Shown here: positions 12,597 to 16,678 of the stretch, one piece after another
How positions within the stretch are numbered: position 1 is the first letter of the stretch
Layout: each line of letters starts with the position of its first letter
DNA from: an uncultured Faecalibacterium sp.
Lineage (GTDB): Bacteria > Bacillota > Clostridia > Oscillospirales > Ruminococcaceae
Direction: 5' to 3'
NCBI GenBank assembly: GCA_934553285.1
Contig: CAKTFD010000047.1
Location: forward strand, 1 to 16,678
DNA: 16,678 nucleotides
Position numbers and translations under genes: made by a program
The notes under the pieces: generated by a model
Told to the model about the DNA's origin: nothing
The model's database searches: none
What the model saw: only the letters and a program-made list of their open reading frames with translations

Positions 12597-15350
12597 TTAC
12601 AGCGCTTCCACCCGGTCGAACAGGTCACGGGCGTTTTCCACCGCATCCTTGCTGCCAAAGGCGACCCGTACACCGCTGGCCATAGCGGCGGGCAGAGCGG
12701 CTGCCTGCGCTTTGAGCAGGGCGGCGTCCACGCTGCACAGCGCCTTGCGGTCCGCAGCCCGCATGGCATCCGTGATGCCGCAGAAGTACCGGCGGTCCAG
12801 CTCCCGGGCAGCGGCACACGCCTTGCGGGGCGTGTCCAGCTTGGCGGCGGTGCCCACGATGAACTCATCCAGATCCCGGGCGGTATAGTCCCGGGCGGCA
12901 AGTGCAGCCGGCCCCTGTGCAAAGGTCTGGTAGCTTTCCTGCAGGTGGGGGTCGCGGTAGGTGTACAGCAGCTCCACCTCCTCGGAGGAGAGCATACCGG
13001 TGCCGTAGGCGCCGCCTACCTCCCGGATGCTGTGCCACAGGTATTCGTAGCTCATCACCCGTGCCAGCACCTTGCGGCGGCTGTCTCGTGCCATGGGCCA
13101 GGCCTGTACATCGTAGTTCACGCCACCGTCAATGATAAAGGCTTCGTTTACCGGGGGCGTGAGCTGCGCGGTGCAGGGCTGCGCCGCGCAGCGTGCCTCA
13201 GCAGCAAACCGGCTGGCGGGCAGCAGGGTGCGCAGCTGCGCCAGTGCGGCCTCGGTGCCGTGCAGGCTGATGGTCAGGGCGGCATGGTGCAGTACACGGG
13301 TGCGCAGTGCATCCAGCTTTGCACCCAGCGCCGCCCAATCGGCCTGTTCCAGCAGCTGGCACAGGAAGTGGTAGTAGCTTACGCCGGTGCAGCGCTCGTT
13401 GAGCGCGCCCTCCACATAATAGTGGGAGCAGGCGCGGATAAAACCGAACTCGTTGCCATGCTGGATGAACAGCTGCTCCATGCGCAGCTTCAACTGGGCG
13501 ATCACCCGGGCATAGGCGGCCTCGGCAGCAGGGCCGGTGAGCAGGGTATCGTACAGCCACTCGCCGCCAAGTTCCACCGCCTTTTCCAAGCTGCGCTCCA
13601 GCAGGCTCAGGCGCAGGGTCAGCTTGGCGTGGCAGGGCGCGCCCTCCTGCCGCCCGGTCCAGAAGTCCAGCTGGGCGCGGCTGTCGCCCAGCCAGGTGCT
13701 GCGCAGGGTGTTCAGCTGCTGGGCGGTGTGCGCCGGGGTGTCCAGCTCGGCCAGCACATCGGTGAGCAGGTTAAGGTACGGCATCTCCTCTGCGGGGACA
13801 GCGCCCAGGTCGTAGTAGAAATTCAGATACAGGCTGCCTGCCGAGGGGTGCCGCAGCAGGGTGGCACCGGCCAGCTGCTCCCGGGTGCCCTGCGGCGCGG
13901 TATCCCCCTCGCCCAGGTCTGCGGCGGTAAGGGGATGCTCCAGCACCAGTTTGCCATCGGTGCGCACCGGGGCGGGGGCATCCTCGGCCTTGGGGGCGGT
14001 GGGCACCTGCAGCACCTGTACCGGGGCGGGGGCAAACAGCTCCCGCAGCAGGGTATCGAACCAGCCTGCTGCCAGCTTGCTGCGCAGGGAGGCAAACAGT
14101 TTATCGGTATGCAGCAGCAGGGTGGCATCGCCGGTGTGGAGCCAGCCGGTGGCAGCGTTGATGGCATCCAGCACGCCGTCCGGCAGGCTGCCCGGGCGCT
14201 CCAGCGATGCAAACTCTGCGGCGTTCAGGGAGGCGAGCAGCAGCTCCTGCGGGATGCCTTTTTCCAGGATAGCGTCCACAGCCCGGCGCACAGCGGGGGC
14301 AAACTGACGGGCAGAATCCACCGTAGCACCGCGCAGCAGCAGCTCCAGCGTGGGCTGCAGGGTGCTGTCGTCAAAGCAGATGTCGATATCGGCACCCAGC
14401 TTTTCGGCCAGCAGGGCGGCCTTAAGGGGGGAGCTGTTGGTGCTGAGCAGGGCATCCAGCAGGATCTCCACGCCCAGCTGCCGCTCCCGGTCAGCAAAGG
14501 CACCGGTGTACCAGGCCAGTGCGCACTGCACCTGATCCGGCTGGGGCTGCGCGGTGTAGTAGGGCAGCTCCACAGCTGCGCCGGGCTGCTCGTCCTGCAG
14601 GGTCAGGCGGGGGCGGGTGGTGGTTTTGGGCATCCGGGAGAGGTAGTCCCGGTCCAGCTGCGCCAGTTTTTCGGCCATATCCATCCGGCCATACAGGGTG
14701 ATGCAGCAGTTGTCGGCGCTGTAGTGGCGGCGGTACACCCGCTGATATTTTTCATAGGTCAGGGCAGGGATGGAGGCCGGGTCGCCGCCGGACACAAAGC
14801 CGTAGGCGGTATCCGGGAACATTGCACGCTGCAGCGCGTTCTGCAGCTGGGCATCCGGGGAGGCCAGCGCACCCTGCATCTCGTTGTAGACCACGCCGCT
14901 TACGGTGCCGTCTGCATCCCGGTGCCAGCCCTCCTGCTCAAACACGGCAGAGTCCACCATGGCCAGCGGGCAGAACACCGCATTCAGGTAGACATCCATC
15001 AGGTTGCAGAAGTCGGTCTCGTTGGGGGTGGCAAAGGGGTAGACCGTTTTGTCCGGGAAGGTCATCGCGTTGAGGAAGGAGGCCATGCTGCTTTTGAGCA
15101 GCTGCACGAAGGGGGAGCTGACCGGGTATTTTTCGCTGCCGGCCAGCACGGAATGCTCCAGGATATGGAATACGCCGGTGTCATCGGAGGGAAAGGTGCC
15201 GAAACCGATGCCGAACGCCTTGTTGATATCCTCGTTTTCCACCAGCAGCACGGTGGCACCGCTGCGGTCGTGGGTGAGCACGGTCAGGGTGCCGTGCTGC
15301 TCGGGGCAGTCCTCGGTGCGCAGGACGGTATAGCCGGGATAATGTGCCAT
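12597..15350 (-). CDS. M16C-family zinc metallopeptidase (presequence-protease-like)
   Basis: A 917-residue peptidase related to PreP/Cym1 and bacterial insulinase-family proteins, near the usual length of about 970. The inverted zinc motif HILEH lies at 62-66, and the third ligand is Glu157 in VVYNEMQGA, 91 residues further, close to the spacing in plant PreP. SFLNAMTFPDKTVYPFAT at about 91-108 and GFVSGGDPASIPALTYEKY are also typical of M16C. The C-terminal half keeps the arrangement of a catalytically inactive partner domain, so the protein should form a closed chamber that degrades short peptides. No signal peptide is seen, so cytoplasmic peptide turnover is expected. AAAGGAG at 15360-15366 lies 9 bases before the ATG. 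It is preceded by a small membrane coiled-coil gene (59-base gap) and followed by the purine permease gene. Confidence 0.9.
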   Translation of the reverse strand: MAHYPGYTVLRTEDCPEQHGTLTVLTHDRSGATVLLVENEDINKAFGIGFGTFPSDDTGVFHILEHSVLAGSEKYPVSSPFVQLLKSSMASFLNAMTFPDKTVYPFATPNETDFCNLMDVYLNAVFCPLAMVDSAVFEQEGWHRDADGTVSGVVYNEMQGALASPDAQLQNALQRAMFPDTAYGFVSGGDPASIPALTYEKYQRVYRRHYSADNCCITLYGRMDMAEKLAQLDRDYLSRMPKTTTRPRLTLQDEQPGAAVELPYYTAQPQPDQVQCALAWYTGAFADRERQLGVEILLDALLSTNSSPLKAALLAEKLGADIDICFDDSTLQPTLELLLRGATVDSARQFAPAVRRAVDAILEKGIPQELLLASLNAAEFASLERPGSLPDGVLDAINAATGWLHTGDATLLLHTDKLFASLRSKLAAGWFDTLLRELFAPAPVQVLQVPTAPKAEDAPAPVRTDGKLVLEHPLTAADLGEGDTAPQGTREQLAGATLLRHPSAGSLYLNFYYDLGAVPAEEMPYLNLLTDVLAELDTPAHTAQQLNTLRSTWLGDSRAQLDFWTGRQEGAPCHAKLTLRLSLLERSLEKAVELGGEWLYDTLLTGPAAEAAYARVIAQLKLRMEQLFIQHGNEFGFIRACSHYYVEGALNERCTGVSYYHFLCQLLEQADWAALGAKLDALRTRVLHHAALTISLHGTEAALAQLRTLLPASRFAAEARCAAQPCTAQLTPPVNEAFIIDGGVNYDVQAWPMARDSRRKVLARVMSYEYLWHSIREVGGAYGTGMLSSEEVELLYTYRDPHLQESYQTFAQGPAALAARDYTARDLDEFIVGTAAKLDTPRKACAAARELDRRYFCGITDAMRAADRKALCSVDAALLKAQAAALPAAMASGVRVAFGSKDAVENARDLFDRVEAL

Positions 15351-15409
15351 TTTTCAGATCTCCTTTGCGGGACTTTTTTTACAGATAAATGCCTGCCGGT
15401 ATTGCGGCA

Positions 15410-15721
15410 TCAGCCGCCGAACAGGCCGAAAAAGCTGGTGTGGGTCACACCCAGGATGAGGAAAAGCGCGATAAGGGCAAACAGTACGCCTATGATGATA
15501 TCCATCTGGTGGACGGTGAGGGGAAACTTATCGTAGAGTTTTTCCTTGGGGTTTACAAAATCTTTGCTGCCGTTATCCAGCAGGCGCTTTTTGCCCTGCT
15601 CAAAATCGGCTTTCTGCGCCTGCAGCTCGGCCTGCTGGCGGGCAAGTTCAGCCTCGCGGGCGGCCAGTGCGGCCTCGCGGCGGGCAAGTTCGGTCTGTTG
15701 TTCCGGGGTAGGCTGCGCCAT
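15410..15721 (-). CDS. Small membrane protein with leucine-zipper coiled coil
   Basis: A 103-residue protein of unknown function. Residues 7-40 are a strongly helical Ala/Glu/Arg/Gln run with leucines at 12, 19, 26 and 33, a perfect heptad series, then Phe40. This predicts a cytoplasmic dimeric coiled coil. A short linker containing NPKEKLYDKFPLTVHQ leads to one membrane helix at about 74-92 and a Gly/Phe-rich end. The ATG at 15721 has AGGAGGAG at 15728-15735, 6 bases upstream. The open frame extends 31 codons further but that part overlaps the promoter region and terminator of the previous gene, so it is discarded. It lies 59 bases before the M16C peptidase and may recruit something to the membrane. 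Low-complexity composition makes similarity searches unreliable. Confidence 0.7.
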   Translation of the reverse strand: MAQPTPEQQTELARREAALAAREAELARQQAELQAQKADFEQGKKRLLDNGSKDFVNPKEKLYDKFPLTVHQMDIIIGVLFALIALFLILGVTHTSFFGLFGG

Positions 15722-15761
15722 GGTGATCTCCTCCTGTGAAAACCTGTTTTTCCTTATGATA

Positions 15762-15775
15762 CCACAAAATTGTGG
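15762..15775. promoter_or_regulatory. Dyad in the putative promoter of the coiled-coil/peptidase operon
   Basis: CCACAA and TTGTGG are separated by AA. On the - strand the dyad lies directly before TATCAT, a possible -10 box, with a T-rich sequence in place of a clear -35 box. It may be an operator, but the promoter call is weak. Confidence 0.3.
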
Positions 15776-15784
15776 ACAAAAAAA

Positions 15785-15812
15785 GCACCCGCAGTGCAAA
15801 GACTGCGGGTGC
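15785..15812 (-). terminator. Terminator of the sugar ABC permease gene
   Basis: An 11-bp perfect stem (GCACCCGCAGT/ACTGCGGGTGC) with a 6-base loop runs into TTTTTTTGTCC on the - strand. It lies 20 bases after the permease stop codon. Confidence 0.9.
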
Positions 15813-15832
15813 AATGGGGGATGATGAGGAGA

Positions 15833-16678
15833 TTACTTCTTAGCCAGGTACTTGCGGATATCGATGGCGACAGCCACGATAATGACAAGGCCCTGGACGA
15901 TGTAGGTGTAGGAGGAGTTGACGTTCATGAACTGCAGAGCGACCTTCATCAGCTCAAAGACCAGAACGCCGACCAGAACGCCGGGAACAGTGCCAACGCC
16001 GCCGGTGGTGGAAACACCGCCGATGGTGCAGGCTGCGATAGCGTCCAGCTCATAGCCCATTGCGGTGTTGACGGATGCGCCGCCGGACTTTGCAGCCAGC
16101 AGGCAGCCTGCCAGACCGAACATGCAGGAAGCCAGGATGTAGATGCGGATCTTGGTAGCATGCACGTTGACACCGGCCACCTCAGCAGCAGCTTCGTTGC
16201 CGCCGATGGCGTACATGTACTTGCCGTGACGGGTCTTGTTGTACAGGAACCAGAAGCAGGCAGCCACGACCAGAGCGATCCAGATCAGCACGGGGATGCC
16301 GATGATGGTGTTGGAGGCCAGGGAGGTGAAGTTCTTGTTCAGGGAGCCAATGGGGGTACCGCCGGTGTACACCAGGCAGATACCGTAGACCACCTGCTGC
16401 ATGCCCAGGGTTGCGATGAAGGGCTGCACCTTGAGGTAGCTGACCACCAGACCGTTGCACAGGCCGATGATGGCGCAGATAGCAACGACCAGAATGAACA
16501 CCACCGGGGTGGACAGGGTGGGCATATTGGGGTAGAACTTGCCGGCAGCACCCTCAGTCTGTGCAAAGATGCAGGCCAGGCAGGCAGCAAAACCAGCCAG
16601 GCGGCCTGCGGACAGGTCGTTGCCGGTGGTGATCAGACAGCCGGAGATGCCCAGCGCGATGATGTAGCGGATGGACAC
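15833..16678 (-). CDS. mglC: MglC-like galactose/methylgalactoside ABC permease, N-terminus outside window
   Basis: The frame is open to the right edge, giving 281 residues. The full-length family is about 335, so roughly 50 N-terminal residues are missing and the first codon seen (GTG) is internal. It is a sugar ABC permease of the RbsC/MglC type, moving a monosaccharide through the membrane with an MglA-type ATPase and MglB-type receptor that should lie upstream. Supporting segments are GISGCLITTGNDLSAGRLAGF (family form GIDLSVG), KVQPFIATLGMQQVVYGICLVYTGGTPIG, YAIGGNEAAAEVAGVNV, which is the coupling loop to the ATPase, and ELDAIAACTIGGVSTTGGVGTVPGVLVG. The stretch YTGGTPI favours MglC over RbsC. 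It is the last gene of its operon, with a terminator 20 bases after the stop. Galactose or a related sugar is the inferred substrate. Confidence 0.85.
   Translation of the reverse strand: MSIRYIIALGISGCLITTGNDLSAGRLAGFAACLACIFAQTEGAAGKFYPNMPTLSTPVVFILVVAICAIIGLCNGLVVSYLKVQPFIATLGMQQVVYGICLVYTGGTPIGSLNKNFTSLASNTIIGIPVLIWIALVVAACFWFLYNKTRHGKYMYAIGGNEAAAEVAGVNVHATKIRIYILASCMFGLAGCLLAAKSGGASVNTAMGYELDAIAACTIGGVSTTGGVGTVPGVLVGVLVFELMKVALQFMNVNSSYTYIVQGLVIIVAVAIDIRKYLAKK

Noticed and set aside
12945..15536. An 863-codon open frame on the + strand opposite the M16C peptidase
   Set aside because: It mirrors the peptidase gene, whose zinc motif and family signatures are clear. The composition (Gly, Gln, His, Val-rich, no domain) is that of an antisense shadow in GC-rich DNA, and it has no ribosome site.

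Overview
The window looks like a stretch of chromosome from a GC-rich anaerobic Clostridia (Ruminococcaceae/Oscillospiraceae) gut bacterium, most likely Faecalibacterium or a close relative. The basis is strong G/C third-position codon use, good AGGAGG ribosome sites, sigma-A-type promoters, the gene families present, and a palindrome-rich CTCCC...GGGAG interspersed repeat that I associate with this group. The genus is an inference. I see no phage, insertion sequence, CRISPR array, tRNA or rRNA. The content is mainly housekeeping and transport.

Layout: (1) 1-165, the end of uvrC (+), closed by a bidirectional terminator. (2) 1654-227 (-), a PadR-type repressor followed by a membrane-anchored HAAS/DUF1700 protein with a repeated beta-solenoid exterior. 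Their promoter is overlaid by a perfect 10-bp inverted repeat. (3) 1738-2055, a composite palindromic repeat with no believable gene; one of its hairpins is also the terminator of the next operon. (4) 4445-2065 (-), a permease, ATPase and lipoprotein ABC importer for cystine or another polar amino acid, behind a promoter with a 19-bp spacer and central dyad, as in MerR-controlled promoters. (5) 4818-5852 (+), gpsA, glycerol-3-phosphate dehydrogenase for phospholipid synthesis. (6) 6181-8294 (+), a zinc phospholipase C-fold protein without a signal peptide, then a UMF1-type MFS transporter. (7) 8571-11020 (+), a TAXI-type solute-binding lipoprotein, a GltS-type sodium/glutamate symporter and a 67-residue protein with a duplicated motif, between its own promoter and a strong terminator. 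(8) 15721-11153 (-), a small leucine-zipper membrane protein, a PreP-like M16C zinc peptidase and an AzgA-type purine permease. (9) 16678-15833 (-), the C-terminal five-sixths of an MglC-like sugar ABC permease.

The most unusual arrangement is region 7. A periplasmic-type TAXI receptor, normally the partner of TRAP membrane subunits, is paired with a GltS carrier, and no TRAP membrane gene is present in the window. This suggests a receptor-assisted secondary glutamate (or related anion) transporter, perhaps with the small third protein as an accessory. The other items worth a second look are the MerR-like promoter without a MerR gene nearby, the composite repeat, the shared terminator family, and the intracellular-looking phospholipase-fold protein.
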